Of a stretch of 64,000 nt of DNA, positions 43,601-58,600 are shown piece after piece. Numbering within the stretch: position 1 is the stretch's first letter; the number at the start of each line of letters is the position of its first letter. The translations under genes and the position numbers were made by a program. A model generated the notes under the pieces. It ran no database searches, was not told the origin of the DNA, and saw nothing but the letters and a program-made list of their open reading frames with translations. Location of the stretch: positions 148,494,578 to 148,558,577 of the forward strand of contig CM036617.1 in NCBI GenBank assembly GCA_020746105.1. Reading direction: 5' to 3'. The stretch is from Trogon surrucura (lineage: Eukaryota > Chordata > Aves > Trogoniformes > Trogonidae).

Positions 43601-46600
43601 TAAATAAATGATGTGTTGCGTAGGAGGCCAAAAGAAAAGCCAAAAGGAGCTCACAAAACAAACAAAAAAAAGTCAGGAGAAAATAGTTAGTATTGATTTG
43701 TATCATGATTAAAGAGATTAGTTGTGAAAGACTGTTTACAACAATTCATGTAATATTGTCATTTAAGGGATAATAAAATCTTATTTTTATTTACATGTAA
43801 AGATACTTTGTATCTAAATAACTGAAGAACTTTGTTTAGTACGATAAATCCAGTTGTAGATGCCATCTACAATTCTAAAACACCGCACAATATTTAAGAT
43901 CCATGGACTAAAAAGACCAACAACAGCTAATATTTATCCATTTTCCCATTCTAGTAATTATGTCTAAATATGGCTAAATACTTGAATCCTCTGCTACTGT
44001 ATTATGTCCTAGAAGTTGTTTGTCAATCCCGTCTTGCATAATAACTCAGTAAAATGAGTTCTGTTCACTAGGCTATTGTGCTTTCAGACATAAATGGAAA
44101 AATAGATTCCCTTACCTTAAAGGCATATTTGCGGTTAATATGGTCTTCAGCAGAAAGCACAGATATCTGGAAACTAGGTAGAAGTATGCTACCTAGTATT
44201 CCTTCTTCCTTCTCATCTGTGAATATACAGTCTTCAATTACACAAAGTGTTTTGACACATAATCCCTGTATTCAGATATTTAAGTGAAAGTCCAAATCTA
44301 ACAAGACCACTAAACAAGGAGTTCACCTCAGGAGAAAATGCATTAGAGAATCAGAAAGCCAGATGATTTGTTAACATAAATGTCTGCATACAGCCCCAGA
44401 AGTATGAAGTCCACAAGAGAATTGTGCAGCCCTCTTTTGCCAATGTAGGTGTATCACACACGTGTGAGCCCCCAAAAACCTGCTAAGCACCATGAAATCC
44501 AGGCCATCTGAAAACGGCCACCTTTGACTTTTCCCCAAGATGAACAAGCATAAAAAATCTCTCATGAGGGTGCTTGTTCTGTAAAAGTTTAACCATGTGA
44601 GCTACCTTACAGAAAACACCACAAATAGCTGCACCTTGTGTTTTTCTGGGGTTCAGTGTTTCCCCGCATATGACTTCAAAACTGAAAAACAGATGGAAGT
44701 TAAGCCTCTGAGTCAGTGAAAGAACAATATCTACTACCTATTGCCAGTTTGGTAAAAATTGCAAACACCTACGAAAGTAGAAGTATTTTAAAATACTGCT
44801 TATAATTGTTGGTCTTTGAGAAAATTTGCATATTCTTCTTCTGATATCGGGTGTAATAAGCCACAAGTTTTTATAATTCCCATGAAGAGCTTAGGTTCAA
44901 TTACATTCTATCTGTAAGAAGGCGTACGTTTCAGGTAATTTGTAAAAAACAAACTCTCCCCCAAAACATACACCCTTTTACCAGAATCTTGTCTTACATA
45001 AAATTTTAGAACAATAAATTATAATACCACATTGTCATTTTAATTGGAAGCCACAACCAGCTCTTAAATCTAATTATACTTTAATAAAGGAATAACTGGA
45101 TGCAATTCACAATTCTGTATTTCAGATACAGAAATTCTATTTACATCCAGTATCTTAGGAGACACGCTTCTCTTAGTTGAAAATACTGCCAACAATAAAT
45201 AACTATAGATCTATAAAATTAAGATGAAAACATGGATATTCCAAAGCTTCAAGCATGGAAAATTAATACTGTAACAATTAAAAGACATGTAAACACCACA
45301 AAAGGACTACCTCTTATAAGTGAATTTAAAGATCTTTTCCTGATTATCACTTGCTCACTAAATACCAGAAAGGCGCAATTTTGAAGTTACTTATATGGGG
45401 AAAGCTCTGCCCAACCACTTTACCATTATACGACATGCTAGATGTAGAAGTTATACTTTCTTGGATAGTAATTTAATTGGAGAACTGAGCATAAAATTAT
45501 TCTCATTAAAAGGCAGTAAAGAAATGGAAGGAGTGGATTTACTTTCGGATACTCAACCGTACTCGTAAGTACGCCTGAAACCATCCCACCTTCCCCTCTC
45601 AGGTATTTTACTCCTTGCTCACTACAAGCAAAAAAAGTCTCTGTCCTTTTTCTCCTGTCCAAGAACGCATGGCAAATGTTGGGGTTTACTTTATTTGAAC
45701 TGCTGGTTTGGGGGAATAATTCTCTACTACTAAGTGACACCCACTGGTGCCATATAAAAAGCATTAAGCATTTTTGTTTCACTCAACAGCTACACGTCCA
45801 GAGGACTTTGGTCTTTGTTAAAGAGATACTGCTACATTGCTTTTCCAGACTTTCAAAATCTGTTTCCAGTCAGACTAGCTTTTATCTACGCATTATGCTG
45901 CCCCATACCCACCTTTCCCTGTATGCTGTGTACAAATAATACAACAGAAAAATAGCAGATTTTCTGTGTAGCTATAAGATCTTTTATTTGCAGCAACAAT
46001 AACCTTCCAGTATGAAAGCGGGCACTCTTTTATCCCTCCGTGAAAAAGAAAAGGAGTAATTTCTAAGCTTTGAAAAGATACAATGAAATAATTTTTCTTT
46101 TAATCTATAAATTAGATTTAAGTTGCTAACATTGTAATACATTTGTAAAAGGTAAGTAAGATTTACTAACAAAACCAAAAAAAAAAACCCCAACAACCAC
46201 AATCATGCAACTAGAAACACTGTTTGTGATCTGAGTAAGCATATGGCTCTTCACTTTCCATCTTTCCAATATCTGAGGCAGAATTAACAAAAACATAAAA
46301 GCACAGCATTTGCAGTGCAAGGTTTTTTTCATATTTTAGTAGCCATTTCTAACACCTTTAAGACTAACACTATACATCCTTAAATACAGTTTATATACTG
46401 CTGGTATTTCAGCTCATTTGGCACACTAACACGAAGAAAAGGTAAGATTACAGAGCTGTTTGGTTTTATTTTATTTGTTGCTGGTTTTGCTTATTTGCTT
46501 TATTTTGAAATACTTCATGTGTCGTGCTTTAAGTGAATTTAATCTTAAAGCAGGTACAAAGCAGCACTTTCTTTAGAATCTCTAGAACATAGACCCTGAA

Positions 46601-49600
46601 TACTTTTTTAAAATAAGAAAACCCTATAAGAAAGCAGAGTATATAATGACTACTTAACTAAGTGCATTGTAACTGTAGCACAACTGATGTCTCCAGGACT
46701 TCTACCAATTCTAAAGTCTCATCCTAAACTGAAACCCTTTCTTACCCTTCATCTGCAGTTAAGTCTGCAGATGGTCTTAACTGTTTTCCTCTATTTTGCC
46801 ATGCTTCACAATCTTCTTTGCTCTTAGCCTCCTTTACACTATTATGGTTATACACCTTATTTCAGGATTAGATACATTTCCATGGGCACAAATTCCATTT
46901 GCTTATCCCCTCAGGAGCACTACAGGTAATAATCTGTAATGGTGAAGGAATCGGTTTTCTAACACATGGATCTCCAGACTAGAATTACAAGCAGTTAACT
47001 TTTCTCAGGTATAGTAAGTCAGATGTAGCTACATAAGGGTACTGACTGATTTCTTCATTCCAAACACAGCAGACACTTCTACTCACATGGAATTGAACAT
47101 CTTTCCACTTCATAAGTATTCATGAACACTGATTAGATTCCCAAAAGGCATATATATCCTTCTTTATCATTCCAAAGGCAGAGCTTCAGCTCCCCTGCAC
47201 TATCCCTTTCCAACTCCCATTTCAGTTACTTAATTTGCACGAAAAATCAGATTTAACCTGGCATATTTAGTTCCTAGCAACAGACACAGTGAGAAAACTA
47301 CAATCCAGAATTTAATAGAAGAGGTGGCTGTGAACATGTTTGCCCTTTGAGCATCCCTGACAGGCAAGAAGCAATTATGTGAAATTGGTAATTAAGAAAG
47401 AAAAAAAAAAAAAAAAGAGAGAAGTGACAGGCCTGGATATTGACAGTTATACAACTATTTTAATTCATTAAGTAGGACTTTCTTACTTCTTACTTTTAAG
47501 TGGTGTGTCAAAATTTATCTGCTTCAAGCAAAATTTGCAAACGAAGCTCTCCTGGAACTTACCTCTGTAATAGAAGAGACACAGATCTGAGAGCACAAAC
47601 CACCGTTTCTTCCACAACTTCATTCCGGTACTATCCTGTATTAATCAGAGTGATCAGGTAAGAACTTTCAGACTGCTAATAGCAATAGCTTGTAAAGTCA
47701 AACATGTACTCTATAACTGTGGCAGTGTGCCAGTAGTTAATTTACTTGGCTAAGGTATTTAAAGTATCCCTGACTTCTAATCACAGACTGACACTGAAAA
47801 CAGTTCATAACCCAGGAAGCCTTAAGTTCACATGATTCAAGAACTGACAAGAGCCCATTATTTTAGCCATGCTAGAAACTACAATCTACAGTTAACTGAA
47901 AAATGTAAACTTTTTTTAAAAAGGAAAAGAGCAAGGTAATACTTGGGGTACGTGGTCCTTTGTCTTCTGAAGAAACTTTCTGCTGAACTTCATCCTCTAC
48001 TATCACTCACATTTAGAGCAAACTTCTCCACCAAATAAAGTTTATTCCTAAAGCAATTTCATTTTTTTTACGCTTCCAACCAATTTACACTTCACAACTC
48101 AGAATAAAGGACTGCCACCACTACTGCAGTGTAAATAAGCCAGAGCACTGCAGCATGCACATCTTAGTAGAATCAGATTTAATAAATATGTTAATCTGTT
48201 CCAAGGAGAAAAGTATGTGTGAACCATCAATATTCTGGTAGCAAATAGGTTTTGTGACAACCAACAAGAGAGACAATATAATGAAAAACCTTGGGGTGGT
48301 GTGGGTTTCTGTTTGGGTTGCTTTGAGTTTGTTTTTTAGAAAAGTCAGCATTATTTTTAGCCTCATACTTCAAGGTTTTTAGAGTGGGGGAAATGGGCTG
48401 AAGATGAGAAGAAAGGGTAAAGCAAGCATTAGCTAGGAAATATTACTCACAAGTTAAAAAAGTCTTTTGCTGAAAACATTTTCATAAACAGAGCAACTAA
48501 ACACTTCACGGCACCTTCCTTATGAGGATCTCAAAGTGGTTTAACAGCAGCAGATGAGGATGCTGGACCTCAGGCCCAAAGTACACCGGCCATAGAAATC
48601 AACTGCACAATGTGAAAATATCCAGACTTCTTCAGTGTAAAGGATTATCACAAACCCTCAGACAGACTTTCTAAAGAGGCAACATCACATTTATCCCGTC
48701 ACTCAAAAACACTAACAGGTTTCTACACGGTCACATGTAAAAATCTGCTAGCAATGAAACACATTAGGAATCATCTTCTGGCTGCCTTCAGACATAGCAG
48801 AAAGGTACACAAACTGATTGTCTGTTTCTCATATCTTAAATTCTTTCCTGCATCCTTTATCAGTGGATTTACTAATTATTGTTTCCTCTTGATGGTGATT
48901 AAGTCACAATATGGTAACAGTATGTTCACAGTAAACGCCTTCCAAGAAAAAGAGTTGATTCAGAACTTAAAAATTATTAGAAAAATGAAAGAATAGCATT
49001 AGATGCAATGAGACAGCACACCCTGAGTCAAACAAGTCATTCTATTCTTTGTGATTATTACATGTTAAGATAGTTACCTTACTATCCAACAAGAAATCTG
49101 TGCAAGCTTTCACTGTATATTTCTGAAGATAGTATTTGTTGGTAAAACTCTCGACTAAATTGGCTTTCAATTACTACTACAACATGGAAACATACAGCGA
49201 CACCTTTTATTACAAAAAGACAACCAAACGTGTAAAAAACATATAATGTGGCACTTTGGGACATGGTTTAGTGGTCATGGTAGTGTTGGGTAGACGGTTG
49301 GACTACATGATCTTAGAGGTCCTTTCCAACCTTAATGATTCTATGAAACATCACAGCATTTAAATCATTTTTCACACAATCCCTGCCCAGTGGTACGCAT
49401 TTCGACAGCGAGGCAAACTGAAAACCAGTTGAACTATCAGGCCCAGAAATTGGTGATCAGTGGCCAGTTGCTAGTGATCTGCCTCAGGGGTTGATCCTGT
49501 GGCCAAGACTACTTAGTATCCTCCTTAATGGCCTGCACGCTGGGACAGATACCAGTTTGCAGATAATATGAACTATGCTAAGTGGCTGATAAACCAGAGG

Positions 49601-52600
49601 TTGTGCTGTCATTCAGAAAGACCTCGAGAGGCCAGGGAATTGGACAGAGAAGAACCTCATGAAGTTCAGCAAAGGGAAACAAATGTTCAGTTCTCTGTCT
49701 AGAGAGGAGTAACCCCACGCGCCAGTACATACTGGGGCTGATCAGTTAAAAAAGAGCTCTGTGGAGGAGCACCTGGGGGGTCCTTGCGGACAACAAGCTG
49801 ATCATGAGCCAGCAACACATCCTCATGGCCAAGGTGGCCTAGAGCATCCTGGACTGCATTAGGAGTGTGGTCAACAGCTGGAGGGAGGACATCCCTCCTC
49901 TCTAGTCAGCACTAGCGAAGTCCAGCTGGAGTGATCAGTTCAGTGCTGGGCTCACTGGTACAAGAGAAACAGACACATTGGAGGAAATCCAGCAAAGGGC
50001 TGCAAAGATGTTGAGGGATTTGAGCATCTAACATATGAAGACAGGCTGAGAGAGCTGGGACTGCTCACTCTGTAGAAAGGGCAGCTCAGGGGCATCTTAT
50101 CAACATGTATAAATACCTGATGGAAGAGCGCAAAGAAGATGGAGCCAAACTCTTCCCAGTAGTGCCCAGTGAGAGGACAAGAGGCAATGGGTGCAAATTA
50201 AGAAACATAAAATTCCACCACTTTTTTTCTACTCCAAGAGTGATCAAACACTGGCACAAGTTGCCCAGAGAGGTTTTGGTGCAGTTTCCATCTGTGAGGA
50301 TATTGAAAACGTGGCTGGACATAGTCCTGGACAACCTGCTCCAGCTGAGCCTGCTTGAGCAGGGGAGGTAAGGCTAAATGACCAAGAGGTCCCTTCTAAC
50401 CATCATAATTCTGTGATTCTGTGATCTTAAAATCTAGCTACTGTTTCTTCATAATACAATTGTATACTAAAATGGACTGGTAATACGAACACAGAGTATA
50501 AGTTTTAGGAAAGTAACATCTTTGCACTACTTTATACATTAATATCCACGGTTTGGTGTGAAACAAGAGTCATAACACAGCTAGATTCTTTAGAGCATTC
50601 CAGTAAGTTAATTTAGGTATGTAAGTATATATTTTCATACATGTAAAACTCTCTACAAGGGGCCTTAGAATGAAAAGTCCAATCATCATCGTGAATCTAA
50701 CTCATTCAGAAGTAGGCAGCAGAGGTAACATAGCACAGATCACAGAATAACTGAATTGCATAGATTGGAAAAGACCTTTAAGATCATCGAGTCCAATCGT
50801 TATACTAACATTGACAAGTCCTTGGCTAAACCATATTCCCAAGCACTATGTCTACACAATTCTTAAATACCTCCAGGGATGGTGACTTGATCATTTCCCT
50901 GCGGAACCCATTCCAATGACTGACAACTCTTTCAGTGAAGAAATTCCTCTTAACATCCAATATAAACCTTCCTTGATGCAACTTTAGGCCATTTGCTCTT
51001 GTCCAGTCACTTCTTACTCAGTTGAAAAGACTGATCCCCACCTCTCTACATCCTCCTTTAAGGCAGTTGTAGACAGTGATAATGTCTCTTCTCCGCCTCC
51101 TTTTCTCCAGGCTAAACACGCCCAGTTCTCTCAGCTGCTCCTCACAAGACGTGCTCTAGACCCTTCACCAGCTTTGTTGCCTTTCTTTGGACACGATCCA
51201 ACACCTCAACACCCTTCTTGTAGTGAGGGGCCCAAAACTGAACACAGTACTCAAGGTGTGGCCTCACCAGTGCAAAGTACAGGGGGACGATCACTTCCCT
51301 GGTCCTGCTGGCCACACTATTTTTGATACAGGCCAGGATGCCGCTGGCCTTCTTGGCCCTCTGGGCACGTTGCTGGCTCATGTTCAGGCGGCTGTTCATC
51401 AACACCCCCAGGTCCCTCTCTGCCTGGCAGCTCTCCAGCCACTCCTCCCCAGGCCTGTAGCACTGCTGGGGGTTGTTGTGGCCAGAGTGCAGAACCCAGC
51501 ATTTGGACTTACTGACACTGATACAATTGATTGTCTCATTTAATTAAAATAAAATCCAGAAAAACATTACTTCAGCTAAAAAGTTTAATAGCCTTAAAAC
51601 AAAGCAAAAAAATTTCACACATTTCTGACAACTTTTCACTCTCAACATCGAGTAAGAGTAGAGGCCACAAGACTATCTTAACACGGAAAAATCGTCTACT
51701 AAACAGGTACTTCTCGGTCTTTGTATGTGATAGTTATTTAAAAAAACACTGAATCATCAACAGCATCCAGAAAGCTATGTGGGTCATAAAAGTCTGTAAG
51801 AGCAGGGACAGTAAATGGTGATGCAGATTCAAAACTACATACATACATTCGCCTCAGGGGAGTTTAAATGACAAGTTCTTATAGGATTCTCAGTAGATTT
51901 AAAAAGCATATTCCTAATATGGCTTAATCAGTTTTGCTGTCTAATTTTTTGATCAAACTACTCTTGTTTCCTGCAGAACAAGGAAGTGCAAGTGGTCTGG
52001 TATAGCAGACAAGCAAAATTTACTGGTTACCCAGTCGCTTAAAGAAGCCATTCTTCAGATTAGTGTACATTCAACAAAACTTGAAATGATCTTTGAGTTA
52101 AAAATGATCTTTGAGTTAAACAGGCATTCCTCTCTCTTTTAATGTTTGAAAAAATTGCCTGATTTCCGCTTTTTTTTTTTTTTTTTTGGAAAATACTTAC
52201 CTACTTTTTTTTAAAAATGAAGAGATATGGCCTAAAAGAAACTTCCGAATTTAAAAGAAATACGCTGGGCCACACATCCTTGTCCTATCATGTCAGCACG
52301 CCTGAAATTAATTCAGGCATTTACTACCAACATCCGCCTAGACTTTTCAAGCCCTTTGTGTATTTTAGAAAGAAATATGCATATATATTTCAATGCTCTG
52401 TACTTGTCTGATGCCTTTACTCATTTGTATCAGAATCTTATCCAACAAGTAGATAATGCATTAAAAGACTATGTGTCAGTTTGTCACAGTTTGTATCTTC
52501 ACTCTGGTACTGCTGTCACTGTATTCTATGCAAATTATTGTCTTTTGTACATTACACACCTTACAAAAAAAAAAGACACCAAAAAACAGAATGGGGTGAA

Positions 52601-55600
52601 GAGGGGAAGAGTACCTGTTTGTAGAGCCAGCCGCGTCTGACAACTGGGGCATTAGGATTTCTCTTTATTGAGTTTGATCTCTTCCCGAAATTATGAACCT
52701 TCTTTGAAGATCGTGATGTCTAAATTGAATTGAACAGGTTAAATAAAATGTGACATCAATATCTGTTGAAAAATCATAAAACATTTTCTTTTCTTTAAGA
52801 TCTTTTTCTTATACATGTCCTCTGGGGGATTGCAGACTACAAATTGTACTACTTTTTTAGATGTGGTGGTTCTGCTGGCTTCAACGTTTCTTTTTTCTCT
52901 GTAGAAAATTTGAAGACAAATCTCAAGACAAGTACTTAAAGATTTTTTTTTAATAAGAAAAAACAACTTAACCCGTATCTGGCCTTCTTATAAGGTAGGT
53001 GGAAAGAGAAGTAAAACTTACAGAACTATTATTAATTATGAAAAATAACATCATCCAGGCAAGAAAACTCATTCCTTCTTTCAACACTGGCCTAATATTT
53101 GTACAGATTTCTCAAGATCTAACTCCTCTGCTTCCTAACATACACTAATTTATTTTTTTTTATTCCTTCTTCATTCTCAAGAATTCCTCTCTCTGTGTTC
53201 TCTCAGCTGGTTTGAATATTCATTATTTTACGTGCTTGCACTAAGGCCTACTTTGAAACTTTTGCCCTGAAACTCCAGTGCTCATACCTGCTGTTGCTTA
53301 TACCTTTTACAACCTTGCAGCTATGCAATGACCACACATGATTACAAGAAGCAGGATAAATGATCCATTTCAGATTTTATCCTTCTTCTACATGAGTAAC
53401 CAAAAGAAATTGGAAAGGGCATAAAAAAATGTGCAGCGCTTTGCCAATTCACACTTCCTTCTTTTCAGCCTGCATTTAGAAAGTTTGTTCTGAAACTAAA
53501 TGAGCAGAATATTTTACGTGTGTTTTACATTCTGTAAGAATTGCTGCCTCAGAGATCATGCAATGTGGTACAGCAAAGTACCCCGGTCTGCCAAAGAAAT
53601 AAAGTTCAAATAAGTTTTTTAAGCTGTGTTCATGGTTCTGCTCCAGATCCACCATCTGAACTGAGACAACATAATCCTGTGCTCCAACTTCCCCATCTCT
53701 ACCACCAAGACTGATCATAAGGTTATGCAAAGTTCCTAAAGGAGGAAGGCTAAACAAACACTCGGTTTTTGTTGCAAACTAGGGTATGGGGTTTCTCTAT
53801 GGAAATTCTCTCCATATGCATCACAAAACTGAGTTGAGTTTTATACATGCTTCAGAGAGAATTCCACAGTAGGTTAAAAAATCAACTGAAAAACCCAATT
53901 TGAAACGATGTGCAGCTTTTGTCAACGATGCCATTAACTGAAGAACATAACACAGCTTAGACAAAACAGAATAATATTACAAAAACTATGTGTGTTTGCC
54001 TTAAGTTGACTACACAATGAAACAAGGTCATTTTGTTTTCCTTTTTTGAACAAATCAGGAAGGAATATCAAAACAATGAGGAGTGCTTTTAATTTCCCTT
54101 GGAGATACAGAAATCTGACTCAACTCTATCTGGAAAGCAGGACAGAGGAAACAACTGAAAGCCTAATTAAAAGTAAAAATCTTTCACATTTTCATCTGAA
54201 AAATTCTACCAGTGCAAAATGGACAAAGGTTAGTTAGAAGCCAAGAGAATTATGGCATCCAGCTGTAAAAAAGGAATATAAATGAAACCTGTAACAACCC
54301 AGAGCACTTTACTACATCTACCTCAGTTAACCTGTATGGCTACTATATTGGCATATCACAAAGAACCGTGCCAAGATTTTTTTATAGAAATAATTTATAA
54401 TACTCATACCTGCTCTAATATTAGGCATTAAAGGTTCAAAACCTTTCAAGAGTGTCCCAGACTTCCTACGCTTGTAAAATGGCTAATGCACTAAGGATGC
54501 TTCTGAAAACACAACCAACCACAAGTACTACTACTATCAAGTCTACTATTAAATTCGGGTAATTTAGACAGTTATCTCTTAACTAGGTCTGATAAACCAC
54601 ATTGAGTCCAACTTCAGCTGAGCTTGCAGCAAAGTTTCAATGGGTTACATCTTACCAGCTACGAATACAAACTTCCTTTAATCAAACACAGCATCACAAG
54701 TGCTTTCTAATTTTAGTTAATACAAAGAACACTTTAGATGACTCGTGATTATTTTATCACACACTGCATAAAGAGAGCATGTTCACAACAAATTCTGAGC
54801 CTCGAGACAATGGGTATTTTAGGATATTGAACTATCATAGGTGTATATACAAACCAATCATGAGTTCTCAAACTTTTTAAATCACCTCTTCCTCTTGTTA
54901 TATTATATCCGGGATCCCTGAACACCTCATATTTTCTCACATACAAATCTAATATATCTCCAACTGGGGAAAGAGGAAGAAAGGAAAAAATAAGAACTGA
55001 AGGGTTCAACTACTTTCTACCCCACAGTACTAAAAATACAGGACATACTGCATAGCTCCAGCTTCCACAGAAAGCAAAGAGAAAAACAGGATGGTGAATT
55101 AAGGGTCCAACTACTAACCACTTGCTGGCAGGTCTCGAAGACAACAGAGCTCGCAAACTTACAGTCACATTTGGCACCATCTGATCTGTTCTAAGGAACG
55201 GTCCAAGTGATCATGATGCTTCCAAAACTAGAACCTATGGGAGGGACCCTGAGCAGTTCCAGTACTGAGAAAGAAGCCAGCAAGCCCAGCCTGTGATATT
55301 CACTCTTCTCCAAACCTGAAGAAAACGAACACTGGCAGGGTTTCGACCTCTGGGCAATAGACCAGTCAGAAGCTGTGGTTGCCCACTTCATCACTCTGCA
55401 AGCTGCTCTTCTCTCTGCTTAGCTGGTAGAGGACATAGAATTTATGTGAGGCTTCTTCCTCAGTTTCAGAACTAGCACAGAAGTAATTAAATAACATTTA
55501 CTGCATTTATATTTGAAAAACATAGGTTGAGGACCTTGCCGATAATGAGATTTTCCGCATGTGAATTCCAAGACTGGAAATCAATATCTTTGCTACTTCC

Positions 55601-58600
55601 AATTTCTGTTTAAAAATATGTTTCCAGTGTTCAAGGCCTACATTATTTTCCAAGCCACAAACCAACATGATGCTGCCTTCTGGACTGCAGGCAATTTCAG
55701 TGCCTTCCAATGTTGCAGTTTTCCATGAACTGAGTGGGTCTGCCTCAGCATTTTATGTTGGACCAGGAGGTTGCTCTTGAAGCAAATCTCCCAGTCATTC
55801 ATTCTTATTGTGCTTTCCTTTATATAGTCAAGCAAACTGGATTTATTCTAGATAAGACTAAAATGTAAGATGCATGAGGAACACTACTGGTCTAGTCTGA
55901 GAACACAACACAGATGTTTGGCCCTGAGTAGCAATACTGCCCTTCACATTGCTCCTGTTTACTATGCTTGTTTGCTCATATATCTCATGACTATGACTCC
56001 AAAATTTCTGGCTGAGTCCTGAGAAAACATGTATGGCTATACCTCGATGAGCCATTTAAAGCTGGGGTGGTTTAAGCACTGTAGGAAATATCTATAAACC
56101 AGCTGGTGAATATTTATAAACAGTGTGGTACATCCCAGCTGTAATGGAGAAAGGAGGAGCTCTACAGCAGCTGTCCTGGGCTAACATTCAGTTCTACTCA
56201 CTGGGACAAAACTATCAGCCTTGTTCTGCTGATCATCAGGACAGCAATGAAGAGCAGGGGAGAAGAACCGTGGAGGGTGACTGGTAATATGATCGACTTT
56301 GCACATGAAAAAGCTGATTCGCTGAATGCAATTCAGGACATACAACCTTATTTGTCTAGGTAGTGATTTCAAAAGTGGGTGGAAAAAAAAGAAAAAAAAA
56401 AAAGAAGACAACTAAACCCCAACTTCTTAGTTTTAAAAAGACGGGTGGAAATATGTACCATATATAAGCCTATGCATATCTTTTTCCCAGTCAGAAGTCT
56501 GTGCTAGTGGCTTCAAGTGTAGACATACACTTCAAGCTAGTAGGGCAGAAGCAGCACCTAACAGAGCTGCAGTGTGTTATTGGGCCAGCACAAGGTATAT
56601 AGTGGGAATGAGGGATTAGAAACAAGACTTTTACTAGGGACAGACTGATTTTTGCCTCACCTTATATCAGTCTCTAGATAGCAGCAGTGAGTATTTGTGC
56701 CACAAAATGGAAACTTCTCAAAGTTCCATATCTATTTAGGATCAACTAACAGTAATGAAAGGGAGAACTTATTCTATACCCCTCTACTGTCTGAAACTTC
56801 AGTTATACCACAAATTTTTCTTTCATTCTTCATCACCTTCCAATATTAGGTGTGTTCATGGGTTATCTCTGAAATCAGGTGTGGCAACCACATGAAGCAT
56901 TCTTCCGCTCTGTAATTTACTATCCCCACCAATATTTTACCCCTCTTTTATTGTGCTGCAATACCAAGAATCTCTACATATTCAAAGGTTGGTAAGACAG
57001 CCAAAAATTTCAGGTTCTACTGCTGGGAGATATGAATAAAAGCAGAAGAAAATCAGTTGTTTTGTCAATTTACAACCAGTGAGCGATTACTACGTTGAAA
57101 AATTATTCAACCCATTAACCTTAAATAACCACCAGAAAATGCTGAATAACATTAGCTGTGGTTTACTTTGCAAGCATTCATCTCCTGAAAACAAAATTTT
57201 TTAAATGATGTTCAGCAATTCAGATAAATTTACATTTGAAAACTGATGTACAGTAATTGCACATACAGTCACAGTAAGCATATTAATATTTTAAGTGCAT
57301 TTAAATGACTAGAACGGACAGGAAGAAAGAAAAGCAGAACAAATGTCTATTTTTTCAAAATATAGTAATTTTCACAGGAAGCTCAAGTTCCATTAATCAA
57401 TGACAGTAAAAAAAATTCCAAGAACCGGGACATAGCAGTATCAGTTTCCTTCTAGAACACTATGAAAACATGCTAAAGGGAATTTTAAATTTCTCTCTTG
57501 AAAGAAGAGTGTGAAAAATATGTTTATAAAACACATACTAAAGTGTAATTCTTTTCCTACAATTAACCAGAGAGTATTTTCTAGATAGTTCTGTTTCAAT
57601 TAATTTTCTGTGTAACTATTACAACCAACAGCACTATCCACATTACTATTAAAACTCTAACAATAAGTTATTTTGTCTTTTTTGTTTGCTTGGTTGTTTT
57701 AGGGCTTAGCTGGGTTTGTTTTTCATTATTTGGGGTTTTCTTAGTTAGTTTTGTTTTTCTGGGCTTTATCTTTTTGAAAAATGGCTTTCCTGCATGGACG
57801 TAGACATGATCATATGAAAGTTGGGATGGATTTTGTAACTGTTTATAAATGATCTGTGACTCTTTTTTTTTTTTTTTTTCCCCAGCGACACTAATAGATT
57901 AAGACACGTTTCTCATTAAATAACAATTTTCTAATGTAGGTCAAGCATTCTGCCCGTCTAATGAGACTTTTAAAACGACAAAAAAATTCTTCCAAAATGC
58001 ATTTAAAGAAATCTTATAATGTTTCCTACCACATGGAAAATAAATTCCTTCAAATTTCTGAAATTAAGGAATTTGCCAAGTTAAAACACATTCCAAAGTT
58101 TATTTTTATCTTGCAAGTTGGAATCTGCCAGAAAAATACATTTCAGGGTTAAAGTTTTCCATGATTAGCAAAAGTATGTGTTTTTTCCCCTTATTTTAAA
58201 TATTAACTGCTGGGTAGAAGAGATTACAGGACTCTTGTCTGTCATCACTGATCAAAGTTGTTATCTTGGTGTCCTAGCAATTCTAAGGAAATTCTTAATT
58301 TTGTCGCACTTCCCTTTCACGAAAAATGCATGCAATGGCCTCATCAACATTATTGAATAAACTCAGAAGCGGATATAATTGAATCCACCACCACTATAAA
58401 CATCTGGGCATTAACCTTAACATTCTGAGAAGCTGGGTGAATGGAGAAAGTGGGACACAAATTAAGATGACCTAGGAATCTCCAGGACTTTTCCTAGGAA
58501 CTTTCCTAGGAAGCCAGGACTTCTATTTCTGCCCTTTAATTCTACCACAGGGTCACCTTCCATCATTCTTGTAACTAGTTCTTACACACAATTATAATTG

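Larger units (their letters stand above)
47636..52614 (-). other. PLEKHA5: Intron between exons 3 and 4
   Basis: 4.98 kb, phase 0. The most repeat-rich intron: three CR1 copies between 49252 and 51540, the tandem duplication at 52084 and poly(T) at 52170. Confidence 0.92.

Noticed and set aside
51187-51543. 118-codon plus-strand open stretch
   Set aside because: Antisense of the minus-strand CR1 reverse-transcriptase relic.
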